Origin: Prorocentrum cordatum
Lineage: Eukaryota > Sar > Dinophyceae > Prorocentrales > Prorocentraceae
NCBI GenBank assembly: GCA_963575745.1
Contig: CAUYUJ010004004.1
Coordinates: forward strand, 15,001 to 52,500
Direction of reading: 5' to 3'
Length of the DNA stretch: 37,500 nucleotides
In this document: one piece after another, positions 12,889 to 23,609 of the stretch
Numbering within the stretch: the stretch's first letter is position 1
How the letters are laid out: the number at the start of each line of letters is the position of its first letter
The notes under the pieces: generated by a model
Databases searched by the model: none
The model's input: only the letters and a program-made list of their open reading frames with translations
Told to the model about the DNA's origin: nothing
Program-made: the position numbers and the translations under genes

Positions 12889-13805
12889 ACACCTCATCCT
12901 CGTCCTCTTCTTCATCATCCTCTTCCCCCCCCTCCCCTCCTACTCCAGGTCCTCCTCGTCCTCCTCCTCCTCCTCATCATCATCATCCTCCTCATCATCC
13001 TCCTTCTGCTCCTCGTCGTACTCGTCCTCGTCATCCTCCTCCTCATCCTCCTCCTCCTCCTCCTCATCATCATCATCATCATCATCAGCATCCTCCTGCT
13101 CCTCTTACTCCCCCTTCTCTTCCTCCTCCTCCTCCACCTCCTCCTTCTCCCTCCCACCTCCTCCTCCTCCTCCGCCTCCTCCTCTTCATCATCATATCTT
13201 CCTCCTCCTCCCCTTTTCCTCCTCCTCCTCCTCCAGGTCCTCCTCCCTCCACCTCCTCGTCGTCCTCGTCGTCGTCATCCTCGTCCTGTTCCTTCTCCTC
13301 CTCCTGCTCCTCTCCTCCTCCTCTTGCTCCTCCTCCTCCTCCTCCGCCTCCTACTCCTCCGCCTCCTCCTCCTGGCACGTACATACCCCGGGGAGGCCAT
13401 TGTGGTTGTTGCTGTTTCCTCCTGACCTCCTCTCCTCCTCCTCCTCCTCCTCCTCCTCCTCCTCCTCCTCCTCCTCCCCTTCCTCCTCCACCTCCTCCTC
13501 CTCCCTCCTCCGTCTCCTCCTCCTCCGTTTCCTCCTCCCCTCCTCCTCCTCCTCCTCTCCTCATCATCATCATCATCATCCTCTTCCTCTTCCTCCTCCG
13601 TCTCCTTCTCCTCTTTCTCCTCCTGCTCCTCCTCCTCCTCCTCCTCCTCCTCCTCCTCCTCCCCCTCCTTCTCCACCTCCTCCTCCTCCGCCTCCGTCTC
13701 CTCCTCCTCCGTCTTCTCCTCCTCCGTCTTTTCCTCCTCCTCCTCATCATCATCCTCCTCCTCCTCCTCCTCCTCCTCCTCCTCCTCCTCCTCCTCCTCC
13801 TACTC
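12801..13805. repeat. Long imperfect TCC/CTC tract
   Basis: About 1 kb of TCC/CTC with short ATC inserts (13060-13088, 13560-13580) and one unique island (about 13373-13430). Nearly pure pyrimidine on the plus strand. Minus-strand frames are Arg/Gly/Glu homopolymers and are not called as genes. Confidence 0.95.
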
Positions 13806-13975
13806 TTCTTATGAGGTTTCTTCTTATTACTAGGATTCCCTCTATTACTCTTACTAATACTATTATTAGTTTGCTTAGTCTTCTTAGTATTCAGAATTAC
13901 TCGTCTTCCTTTTACTATTATTACTCCTAATGGTATTCTTCTTTGTCCTATGATTTCATGGAGGACGAATAGAAG
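13806..13975. repeat. A/T-richer CTT/TTA stretch
   Basis: A degenerate TTACTATTA/CTTCTT stretch separates the pyrimidine tract from the purine tract. Nothing else is visible. Confidence 0.6.
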
Positions 13976-14255
13976 AGAAGAAGGAGTCAGGAGAAAGGAG
14001 ATGGAGGAGGCTGAGGAATAGAAGAAGGAGGAGGAGGAGGAGCAGGCAGGGGGGGGAGGGGGAGGAGGAAGAGGAGGATGACGAGCAAGAGGGGGAAGGG
14101 TGGAGGGGAGAAGAGGGACGATGATGATGATGAAGAGGAGGAAGATGAGAAGAAGGAGGAAGAGAAGGAGCAGAAAGAGACAGAGGAGAAGGAGCGGATG
14201 GAGGAGGAAGAGGAGGAGGAGGAGGAGGAGACGGAAGAGGACGAGGCAGAAGTAC
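13976..14255. repeat. GGA/GAG purine tract (head of a Y-type module)
   Basis: A purine-rich stretch whose internal order (agcaggc..., gaggggaagggtggag, gacgatgatgatgat, gagaagaaggag) is shared with 16080-16335, followed in both places by the same Y sequence (gcgaatagttg or acgaatagttg, then agctctggtagcagaccga). It is therefore a degenerate copy of the purine head of a Y module, not an independent microsatellite. Confidence 0.65.
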
Positions 14256-15318
14256 GAATAGTTGTTTGGTTCCAGCTCTGGTAGCAGACCGACTTCAAAC
14301 ATGTAGATACTTGCAACGAGCGTTCCTGATGATATTCGTGAGATTGCTTTGCCAAACAGCTCAACAGCTCTAATCTCATCTGCAGCTCGAGCTACATCAA
14401 GAAAGGCATCGCCATCTCTGGAAAAAAAATAGTAGAGTACGAATAGTGTCCCGAACAGCTCTGTAGCTCATCTGCAGCTCGAGGCAAGTCAAGAAAACCA
14501 GCATCATCTCTGAAAAAAAGCAGAGTACGAAAGTTGTTCGGACCCAGCTCTGGTAGCAGACCGAATTCGGGCATCTAGATACTCGATACTATCGCGTATG
14601 ATGATTCCCTTCTGATTGTTGTGCCGACCAGCTCTGTAGCTCATGCGCAGCTCGAGTTACATCAAGAAACTCATAATCATCTCAGAGTTCGGGCATCTAG
14701 ATACTTGAGACTAGTGCTTATGATAATTTCCTCCCTGCTGTGCCAAACAGCTCTGTAGCTCATCTGCAGCTCGGGTTATCTCAAGGAACTCATCATCCTC
14801 TCTTGAAACATTACCAGGGTACGGAAAGTTTATTTGTCCTAGCTCTGGTAGCAGACCGAGTTCAGACATCTAGACACTTAAGACTGGCGCGACTGATGAT
14901 TCTAGAAGCGTTAGCTGTGCCTGCCAGCTCTGTAGCTCTTCTACAGCTCGAAATTAATACAGAAAACCGACAGCACCTGCCAAAATGACACTAAACAGCC
15001 AATCCCGCCCACAAGCTTTCTGGCAATAATATGTACCCGATCGACCTGAGATTAAGATGGCGAGCGGAAATAAGATCGAATCTGAGAAAATAGTAGGAGT
15101 TCAAACGAATGTTCAAATTTCGAAACATTTAACTTAAATGGGCCCAAAAAAAACCTTCCGTCGAGATTTTGTTTGTCAGCTAACCCCCCAGCGCGCCAGA
15201 ATTACTCTCTAGCATCGCCGTTTCGCTCTCAGGGAGGCTCTACGAGTCGCTAGCCCCCCAGCGCGCCGGAATTAACTCTGTAGCTTCGCCGCTTCGCTCT
15301 TGGGGAAGCTCTACGAGT
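14256..15318 (+). repeat. Y-type module 1, body and terminus
   Basis: Diverged copies of the roughly 175-bp Y monomer (landmark tgcagctcga near 14382, 14472, 14646 and 14765; spacing is irregular because some copies are deleted). They are followed by the conserved Y tail (acccgatcgacctgagatta at about 15036). Two successive termini follow, ending at about 15231 (ggaggctctacgagt) and 15318 (ggaagctctacgagt). I see no coding potential. Confidence 0.7.
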
Positions 15319-15479
15319 CATTACAGTTTCTCCTGCGCCTCTGCGCTCCGCCCGGCCCATCATTATCCCCCTCCCCCCCCCGATCCATATCCTTGCAAAG
15401 CACCATCAGTCTCGTCCCCATGTCCTTTTCCCATCGCCAGCACGAGCGCTTCTCTCCGACGTGCAATAGTAGCACACAT

Positions 15480-15965
15480 CACCTACATGCACACGAAATC
15501 ATATATGCATACATGCAAATGTGCTTACATCCATCGATGCATCCACACATACACTTGAAAATACATATGTACATATAGATTCATATATATATATATATAT
15601 ATATGAGCGTATATCTAAAGATAAATATGCGTGCACACAGCCGTATATGCATACACGCATGCGTGAATACCTGCATACATGCATGCATGCATGCACACAT
15701 GTACACATGCAATGTATGCAGGCTTGCGTACACGAATGCACGCATGCACGCACACCTACGACAGACCTAAGCAACCAGGCATGTGTACATTGACTTGAGC
15801 ATGCATACAAGCATGCATGCATGCATATATAGACGCATGCATGCAAGCATGCACGCATGTCTTACAAGCATGGATGGATGCAAATACAGATGCACACATA
15901 CATGGATGTTTCAATGGATACATGCACACATGCATACAAACATACATATGTAATACACCTTATAT
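15480..15965. repeat. ATGC/ATAC low-complexity tract with TA microsatellite
   Basis: Degenerate CATGCATGCATACA-type repeats rich in self-complementary GCATGC, with a TA run at about 15577-15604. Cys/His/Tyr-rich open frames on both strands are composition artefacts. Confidence 0.85.
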
Positions 15966-17427
15966 ATACACTGGGAGCCTGCGGTAAACCGTCAAACTTG
16001 GAAACAGAGCTTCCTCTGTTTACATGAATGGAATGCGAACGCGGCGATCTAGCATTCCGCGCGCGAGGGCGCGGTTTCATGGAGGAGGACTGGAGGAGAA
16101 GAAGGAGCGAGGAGGAGAAGCATATGGAGGCAGGAGGAGGAAGTGAAGGAGCAGGCGGGGGAGAAGAAGGGGAGAACGAAGAGGAGGGGAAGGGTGGAGG
16201 GGGAAAAGAGGGGCGATGATGATGATCAAGAGGAGGCACATGAGAAGAAGGACAAGAAGGAGCAGGCGGAGAAAGAAGACAAGGAGCAGATGAAGGAGAA
16301 GAGGAGAGGGAAAAAGACGAGGAGCAGGAGAGCGAATAGTTGTTTGGGTTTGAGCTCTGGTAGCAGACCGATTTCAAACATGTAGATATTGCAACTAGCG
16401 TTCCTGATAATATTCGTATGACCGCTGTGCCGAACAGCTCTGATATAATATGCAGCCCGAGCTACATCAAGAAAGGCATCGTCATCTCTGAAAAAAAGTG
16501 CAGCGTACGCATAGTTTAGTTCGGTATCTGGAAACAGACCGAATTCGGGCATCTACATACTTGAGACGAGCGCGTCGGGTGATATGTCTTCGATTGCTGT
16601 TAGCTCTGTCTCACATTGTGAGCTCGAGTTATCTCAGGACAACCATCACCATATCTTGAAAAATTCGCAGAGCACGGATAGTTGTTCGGACCCAGCTCTG
16701 GCAGCAGACCGAGTTCGGGCATCTAGCGATTCGGGCGCTGTCCGTTCGATTTCTGTGCCACGCAGCTCTGTAGCTGACCTGCAGTTCGAGTTACATCAAG
16801 AAACCCATTATCATCTCTTACAAAATTGGCAGTACAAAAGATTTGTTCGAACCCAGCTCTGGTAGCAGACCGAGTTCGGGCATCTGGATACTTGAGCCCA
16901 GTGCATTTGATGATTTTCTTCCGATTGCTCTGCTGAACAGCTCTGGAGCTCCTCTGCAGCTCGAGTTGTATCGAGAAACTCCTCATCATCTCTCAACAAA
17001 TTGACAGAGTACGAATAATTTTTCGGACCCAGCTGACCTAGTTCAGGCATCTAGATACTCGAGACTAGTGCGTCATATAATGTGATTACGATTGTTGTGC
17101 CAAGCAGCTCTGTATATTATCTGCATCGAGAAACTCATTCTTTCGCTGGGAAAATTGCAGGGTACGAATAGCTTTTTCGGACCCAGCTCTGGTATCCGAC
17201 CGAATTCAGGCATCTATTTCAAATTCAACCCTTCCGATTGCTGATCTGTAGATGATCTGCAGCTCGAGTTGAGTTCAAAAAATCAACGGCACCTGCTAAG
17301 ATGACACAAAATAGCCACTCCCATCCACATGTTTTTGCAATAATATGTACGCGATCAACCTGAGATCAAGATGTCGAGCGAGAACCGTATCGAATATGAC
17401 AGAATATTAGAGCTCTAACGAACTGGA
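15966..17427 (+). repeat. Y-type module 2 (purine-headed)
   Basis: It begins with a decayed H hairpin (about 15978-16010, right arm lost), then a segment with a cattccgcgcgcgagggcgcg core, then the purine tract (16080-16335). Several Y monomers follow (16340-17270), then the Y tail (gatcaacctgagatcaagat at about 17355). It has no inverted terminus and fuses through aactgg directly to the next H hairpin at 17430. Noncoding. Confidence 0.7.
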
Positions 17428-17429
17428 AG

Positions 17430-17806
17430 CCGGCGGTAAGCCGTCAACCCTGGCTACCGCCGGGACCTCGTAGAGCTTCCTCGTGGAATGCGGGCGCGGC
17501 AATCTCACATTCCGCGCGCGCGAGGGCGCGGTCTCATGGAGGAGGACGCAGAGGCCAAGAAGGAGTGAGGAGGAGACGGACATGGAGAAGGCTGAGGAAG
17601 AGAAGAAGGAAAAGAAGGAGGAGGCGGAGGAGACGCATCGGGAGAACGAAGCGGAGCGAAGGAAGAGGAGGAGGGGAGGTGAGAGAAGGAAGAGGAGAGC
17701 ATGAAAAGTGGTTCGGCACCAGTTCAATGTTCAAATTTCGAGACATCCAACTTAAAATCGACGAAGATGATGCAAAACTTCCGTCGAGATCTTTTTGCCA
17801 ACTGGG
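17430..17806 (+). repeat. H hairpin plus short purine-headed module
   Basis: The H hairpin spans 17430-17463 (arms CCGGCGGTA-A-GCC and GGCTACCGCCGG). The module starts with acctcgtagagcttcc at 17465 and has a cgcgcgcgagggcgcgg core and a purine tract (17535-17700). It then passes into the last part of the Y tail (cttccgtcgagat near 17778) with the monomers missing. It is effectively a deletion derivative of module 2. Confidence 0.7.
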
Positions 17807-17808
17807 AG

Positions 17809-18690
17809 CCGGCAGCAAGCCGTCAACCTTGGTTACCGCCGGGAACTCGTAGAGCTTCCTCGCGCAATGCGGGCGCGGCAATCTCGCTTTGCGCGCGCGA
17901 GGGCGCGGTCTCATGGAAGAGAACGTGGAGGAGAAGAACGAGTGAGGGAAAAGCATCTCTGGAAAAGAATAATAGACATACCAGACCCAGTTGAGGCGTC
18001 TGGACACTTTGAGCAAGCGCGCCAGTTGATTCCCTTCCGATTGCTGCGCCGAACAGCGCAGAGAAAACGATCACCATCTCCAAAGAATTAGCAGAATATG
18101 AATAGTTTTTCTGTCCCTGCGCTGATAGCAGACCGAGTTCAGGCGTCAAGATACTTTAAACTAGCGAGCCTGCGTATTTCCTTCCGACTGCTGGGCCAAA
18201 CAGCTCTGTAGCTCATTCGCGTCTCGAGTTAGGTCAAGGAAACCAATACCATCTCTGAAGAATTAGCAAAATACGAATAGTGGTTCGGCTCCAGCGCTGA
18301 GAGCCGACCGATTTCAGGCGTCTAAGTACTTTAAACTAGCTCCCATGATGATTTCCTTCCGATTGGTGCCGAACAGCTCTGCGGCTCATCTGCAGCTCGA
18401 GTCAGTCCGAGAAAACCATCACCATCTCCAGAACATTTGAAGTGTACGAATAGTGTTTCGTAATAGGTCCCGATCGAGCTGAGATTGAAATGGCGAGCAG
18501 GAATAAGATCGAATATGAGGAGACAAAATCATAGAGTTCAAACGACTTGTTGAATTTTGAGGAATCGAATTTAAACAGGTCAAAGAGAAGACGAAACTTC
18601 CGTCGAGATTTTTTTGCCAACTAGCCCCCCAGCGAGCCAGAATTACTCTTCTAGCTTCGCCGCTAACGCTCTCGGGGAAGCTGTACGAGT
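17809..18690 (+). repeat. H hairpin plus complete Y-type module 3
   Basis: H spans 17809-17842, with a damaged left arm (ggcagcaa). The module starts with actcgtagagcttcc at 17845, carries Y monomers (about 17980-18450) and the Y tail (gatcgagctgagattgaaat at about 18471), and ends with ggaagctgtacgagt at 18676-18690. The ends are inverse to each other with one mismatch. Confidence 0.75.
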
Positions 18691-19112
18691 CATTCCTCTA
18701 GCTCATCGATAACAAAGAGCTCTACGAGGCATATCATTCAAATCTTCGGAAAACCGACCCAAAGTTACCACATTGCCCGCCCGGGCCGGATGGACAAACT
18801 AGCTGCATCCCTTACCGGAATCTCTATCTCATCGATAACGGAGAGCTCTTCTAGCTTCGCCGCGAACGCTCTTAGGGAAGCTCTACGAGTCACTAGCCCC
18901 CCAGAGCGCCGGAACTTGGTGGCGCCCAAAACCCGGAGAGCACTTGGTAGCGTCCTCTTGGTAGCGCCCAAAACCCGGAGAGCAAAGAGGCACTCACACT
19001 GGAAAGCTTTCCTGATGAACTTGATAGCGTCCACGCCTACAGAGCTCATATTAAGACGCAGAGGCCCTCATAGTCGTTCACAGGTACGAAAAATCTGCCT
19101 TCTCGAAATAAG
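18691..19112. repeat. Fragments of X and Y termini and a CCCAAAACCCGGAGAGC motif
   Basis: It contains an X-type terminal cassette (ctagctcatcgat...gagctctacgagg, about 18698-18731), a Y terminus (ggaagctctacgagt at 18876-18890) and two copies of gcgcccaaaacccggagagc (about 18921 and 18963). The right part (19020-19105) is an X tail (gagctcatattaagacgcag). It looks like a graveyard of partial modules. Confidence 0.6.
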
Positions 19113-19114
19113 CG

Positions 19115-19488
19115 CCGGCGGTGAACCGTCAACCTGGTCACCGCCGGGAACCTCGTAGAGCTCCATGCACGCGTAAGAGTGCCCATCATGAAAAGAGAGG
19201 GCTTCTGGAAGCATTCCTCGAAAAAGAGAAAACATGATTCTTTTCATGTCGACATAAAGTTGGCTCCGCCAAGTGATTTGATAGTAAAAATGCATCTAGG
19301 GAGCTCATATTGAAACGCAGAGACCCTTATAGTCGTCCACAGGTGCGAAAAATCTGCATTCTTAAAATAAAAGGTCAAATATCTTTCATTCGCGAAACCA
19401 CCCAAAAGTTGTCACTTTGTCCGTCGTCGGCCAACTAGCTCCAGCCCGCGCCGGAATAGCTCATCGATGCCGAAGAGCTCTACGAGGC
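19115..19488 (+). repeat. H hairpin plus complete X module
   Basis: H spans 19115-19147 (arms ccggcggtga and tcaccgccgg). The module begins acctcgtagagctcc at 19150 and ends gagctctacgagg at 19475-19487, giving inverted ends about 338 bp apart. The interior has typical X landmarks (gacataaagttggctccgcc, ttttgatagtaaaa-like sequence, gtgcgaaaaatctg, ggccaactagctcc). Noncoding. Confidence 0.8.
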
Positions 19489-19503
19489 ATGGTCAAACTG
19501 GCG

Positions 19504-19834
<331 letters not shown>

Positions 19835-20213
19835 CCGGCGGTGAACCGTCAACCTGGTCACCGCCGGGAACTTCGTAGAGCTCCTTCCACGCGTGAGAAC
19901 GCTCAGAGTAGAAGAGAGCTTCTGAAGGCATTTCACAAAAATTGAACATTGTTTTTTTTCATCGACATGAAGTTGGTTCCCCCAAGCGTTTTATAAAAGT
20001 GCGCCCACAGGGCTCATAATAAGATCAAGAGGCCCTCACAGTCATCTACAGATGCGGAAAATCTCATTTCTCAAAATGAATGGTCAAATGTCTTTCAATT
20101 CTGAGGAAAACTAACCAAAAGTTGCCACATTGTCCGTTCTGGTCGTGTCGACCAACCAGAACCACCGCGCCCGAATTCCTCTAGCTCATCGATTACGAAG
20201 AGCTCTACGAGGT
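19835..20213 (+). repeat. H hairpin plus complete X module
   Basis: H spans 19835-19867. The module runs from acttcgtagagctcc (19870) to gagctctacgaggt (20200-20213), about 344 bp, with near-perfect inverted ends. The interior matches the other X copies. Confidence 0.8.
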
Positions 20214-20557
20214 ACTACAGCACCGCCGGGAACCTCGTAGAGCTGCTTCCACGTGAGAGTGCCAGAGTCCAAAGAGAGAGCCTCTGAGGCACACGAAAAA
20301 GACAAAATTATTGTTGTTTCATGTCGCCATAAAGATGGTTCCACCGAGTGTTTTGATAGTAAAAGCCTATAGAGCTCATACTAAGACGCAGAAGCCCTGA
20401 CAGTCGTCCATAGGTGCAAAAATATGGCTTCTTGCCATAAATAATCGAATATCTTTCAAATCTTAGCAAAACCGACCCAAAGATATCAAGATTGTCTTTT
20501 CTTGCCGGGTCGATCAACTAGCTCCACCCCGCGCCGGAATTCCTCCAGCTCATCGTG
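20214..20557 (+). repeat. X module with half an H hairpin
   Basis: Only the right arm of H remains (caccgccggg at 20221-20230), directly after the previous module's terminus. The module starts at 20232 and runs to ccggaattcctccagctcatcg (about 20533-20555), where it fuses to the next H without its inverted end. Confidence 0.7.
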
Positions 20558-20935
20558 CCGGCGGCGAACTGTCAATCTAGTCACTGCTGGGGACCTCGCA
20601 CAGCTTCTTGGAGGCACAAAAGTGCTCAGAATCGAAGCAGACAGCTTCTCGCGGCCTTTCTCAAAAGACGTCAACTTTGCATTTTTCGATGTCACTCCGA
20701 TCGGTTCCCGCGCATTTTCCGATAGTAAAACTCTAGAGAGATGAGCTGCTTGAAGAATAAAGTTTAGATACAAATGCTGCGCGTGAAAATCCGCTAAATG
20801 GTCAAACATGATCAAATTTTAGCGAAACCAAACAAAAGTTATCACTTTGTCCGTTCTGGTCGGGTCGATCAACTAGTCCATCCTGCCCCGGAATTCCTCT
20901 AGCTCATCGATGCCGAAGAGCTGTACGTGGTACTT
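20558..20935 (+). repeat. Diverged H hairpin plus X module
   Basis: H spans 20558-20590 and is decayed (right arm tcactgctgg). The module starts acctcgcacagcttc at about 20593 and ends gagctgtacgtgg at about 20920-20932. It is among the most diverged copies, with broken pairing in both hairpin and termini. Confidence 0.65.
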
Positions 20936-20955
20936 GGTAGCGTCCAAACCTGGCG

Positions 20956-21118
20956 CCGGCGGTGAACCGTGAATCTGGTCACCGCCGGGAACCTCGTAGA
21001 GCACCTTTCACGCATAAGAGTGCTCAGAATCGAAAGATAGAGCTTCTGAAATAATTTTTCGAAGAAATCAAAATTCATGATGTTGATGTCGACATGAAGT
21101 TGGCCCCCCACATCCAAA
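20956..21118 (+). repeat. H hairpin plus left part of an interrupted X module
   Basis: H spans 20956-20988 and the X start is at 20990. The module is intact up to gacatgaagttgg (about 21101), where the sequence changes. Its right part resumes at about 22849, after the satellite-bearing insertion. Confidence 0.7.
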
Positions 21119-21439
21119 GTGGGGTTCTTGTTTTCTCTGGACACCCCGCGCAGGAACAGGAACACACACACACACACACTCACACTCACTCACACTCTCT
21201 CATCATCAACCTCATCAGCATCATCGATGATGCTCTCTCACATGCTTAGTCACTCACATACTCATCATCATCATCACTCGCACTCTCTCACACGCTCATG
21301 AACATCATCATCATCATCATCATCGGCATCGGCATCATCCTCATTCAAACATCATCATCGCCACCACCACTCACAATCAATCATCATCCTCTTCACCACT
21401 CATCTTCACCACCACTCATCATCCTCATCCTCATCATCG

Positions 21440-22385
21440 TTGAGTAAATTGTGAGGAAGTCTCAGGCGGGAGCCCCCTCCCTATGGGGCCCGCAGATCAT
21501 GTTGGTAATCCGAGCGGGTCATCGGAATCCTGTAACTGTCGTCACTTTTGAGCTCCCCAGGCCTGAAAATGGAGGAAGTCTCAGGCGGGAGCCTCGTCTG
21601 TGAGTGAATTGGGAGGAAGTCTCAGGCGGGAGCTCCCTCCCTATGGGGCCCGCAGATCATGTTGGTAATCCGAGCGGGTCATCGGAATCCTGTAACTGTC
21701 GTCACTTTTGGGCTCCTCAAGCCTGAATTTGGAGGAAGTCTCAGGCGGGAGCCTCGTCTGTGAGTAAATTGTGAGGAAGTCTCAGGCGGGAGCCCCCTCC
21801 CTATGGGGCCCGCAGATCATGTTGGTAATCCGAGCGGGTCATCGGAATCCTGTAACTGTCGTCACTTTTGGCTCCCCAGGCCTGAAAATGGAGGAAGTCT
21901 CAGGCGGGAGCCTCGTCTGTGAGTGAATTGGGAGGAAGTCTCAGGCGGGAGCTCCCTCCCTATGGGGCCCGCAGATCATGTTGGTAATCCGAGCGGGTCA
22001 TCGGAACCCTGTAACTGTCGTCACTTTTGGGCTCCTCAAGCCTGAATTTGGAGGAAGTCTCAGGCGGGAGCCTCGTCTGTGAGTGAATTCTGAGGAAGGC
22101 TCAGGCGGGAGCCCCCTCCCTATGGGGCCCGCAGATCATGTTGGTAATCCGAGCGGGTCATCGGAACCTTGTAACTGTCGTCACTTTTGGGCTCGTCAAG
22201 CCTGAATTTGGAGGAAGTCTCAGGCGGGAACCTCGTCTCTGAGTGAATTGTGAGGAAGTCTCAGGCGGGAGCTCCCTCCGCATGGGGCCCGCAGATCATG
22301 TTGGTAATCCGAGCGGGTCATCGGAACCCTGTAACTGTCGTCACTTTTGGGCTCCTCAAGCCTGAATATGGAAGAAGTCTCAAGC
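21440..22385 (+). repeat. 160-bp tandem satellite, six copies in an alternating pattern
   Basis: The landmark tatggggcccgcagatcatg recurs at about 21482, 21642, 21802, 21961, 22121 and 22281, giving a 160-bp period. Copies 1 and 3 share one version (aaattgtgagg, agccccctcc, cctgaaaatgg). Copies 2 and 4 share another (gaattgggagg, agctccctcc, cctgaatttgg). This suggests expansion as a 320-bp dimer. Each unit carries ggaggaagtctcaggcggga twice. Confidence 0.9.
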
Positions 22386-22474
22386 GGTTTTGTCCAGGGC
22401 GGAGGCGAAGCAGCTCGCGGCAGAGCTGGGTTTCGTGCTGCCTTCCGCCTGAGCGCGGCTGCGCCTCGCTCGAA

Positions 22475-22565
22475 GCCCGCGGGGTTGTCCCAACGGCTTG
22501 GTCTTGCGCGCCAGCGGCTCGCGGGGTTGCCCCGACAGCCTGGCCCGCGGGGTTGTCCCAACGGC
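22475..22565. repeat. Short GC-rich repeat, three copies
   Basis: cgcggggttgtcccaacggc occurs at about 22478 and 22546, with a variant (gcggggttgccccgacagcc) between them at about 22521. Each can form a small GTTG/CAAC stem. The function is unknown. Confidence 0.6.
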
Positions 22566-22848
22566 TGCGCGACGTGACCAGTAGAGAACGCGCCTGTGCT
22601 GGCTGTGGCGGCGACGGCGCCGAGGAACATCGACATGCGCGCTCATGCAGCAGGAAGGGGAGGAGGTGGCGGGGCGCGGAACAAACAGGGGGGCGAGGAC
22701 GGGGACAACGTAAGGAGTGGAAGGGGGGCCCGCGCCAAGGCGACAGGAAATATACGCAGAAGAGACAGCCAGGACGCCTCACCAACCACGAGGACGACGG
22801 TGATGGTTTTTTCCAGATTCGCCCAGAGGATTCTTATGTGGGGTTCTT

Positions 22849-23034
22849 CCGTCGGAGTAATTCCCCCAATTGTTTTGACAGTAAAAGTGCGCCTAGAGAG
22901 CTCAACGCAGGCCCTCATAGTCGTCTAGGGAAATCTGGTTTCTCAAAATGAATGGTCAGATATCTTTCAAATATTCGCAAAACTACCCAAAAGTTATCAC
23001 ATTGTCCTTTCTGGTCGGGTCGGCGAACTGGGAT
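22849..23034 (+). repeat. Right part of the interrupted X module
   Basis: It resumes with ccgtcggagtaattccccca and then carries standard X landmarks (ttttgacagtaaaagtgcgcc, ctcatagtcgtctaggg, caaaagttatcacattgtcc). It ends gcgaactggga, fused to the next H. Confidence 0.7.
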
Positions 23035-23171
23035 CTGGCGGTAAACCGTCAAGCAGGCAACCGCCGGGAGCCTCGTAGAGCTCTTTTCTCATGCGGCGCT
23101 CTTCGGAGCACTCGGAAAAAGCTTTCTCGAGCGTACAAAAAAATTTCCCATCTTCGTTTCGTGGACTGGCG
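23035..23171 (+). repeat. H hairpin plus truncated X-prime module
   Basis: H spans 23035-23067 (left arm tctggcggta, right arm caaccgccgg). The module is only about 100 bp (gcctcgtagagctctttt start, then ggagcactcggaaaaagctt) and fuses to the next H at 23172. It matches the head of the module at 28328. Confidence 0.7.
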
Positions 23172-23563
23172 CCGGCGGTGAACCGTCAACCTGGTCACCG
23201 CCGGAAACCTCGTAGAGCTCCTTTCACGCGTGAGAGAGCTCCGAGTCGGGAGAGAGTGCTTCTGAAGGCATTTCTTTAAAATTTCAACATTGTTTTCTTT
23301 TCATGTCTACATGAAGTTGGTTCCGCCAAGTGTTTTAATAGTAAATGTGCGCCTACAGAGCTGATATTAAGACGGAATGGCCCTCATAGTCGTTTACAGG
23401 TGCGAAAAATTCGCTTTCTCAAAATGAATTGTCAAATATCTTTCAAATATTTGCAAAACCACCCCAAAGTTAACACTTTGTCCTTTCTGGCCGGGTCGAC
23501 CAACTAGCTCCACCCCGCGCCGGAATTCCTCTAGCTCATCGATGCCGAAGAGCTCTACGAGGT
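23172..23563 (+). repeat. H hairpin plus complete X module (best reference copy)
   Basis: H spans 23172-23204, with arms ccggcggtga/tcaccgccgg fully paired. The module runs 23207-23563, with perfect 14-bp inverted ends acctcgtagagctc and gagctctacgaggt. The interior shows the full X sequence. No open frame in it carries a recognisable domain. Confidence 0.85.
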
Positions 23564-23609
23564 ACCTAGCTCGAGTGCCAGACCGGACCCCTCAATGCAA
23601 GACTGGGCG

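Larger units (their letters stand above)
21119..22848. mobile_element. About 1.7-kb insertion carrying a satellite, flanked by 11-bp direct repeats
   Basis: gtggggttctt occurs at 21119-21129 and again at 22838-22848, and the X module resumes just beyond the second copy. The interval holds CA/CT and ATC microsatellites (21160-21435), six 160-bp satellite copies (21440-22385) and GC-rich unique sequence (22386-22837). No transposase or other gene is visible. The direct repeats look like a target duplication. Microhomology-mediated capture is the alternative. Confidence 0.5.

Noticed and set aside
14256-18690. tRNA, 5S rRNA, snRNA or spliced-leader gene inside Y monomers
   Set aside because: I found stems but no tRNA-like A/B boxes, no 5S-like sequence, and no match I could recognise to a dinoflagellate spliced leader.
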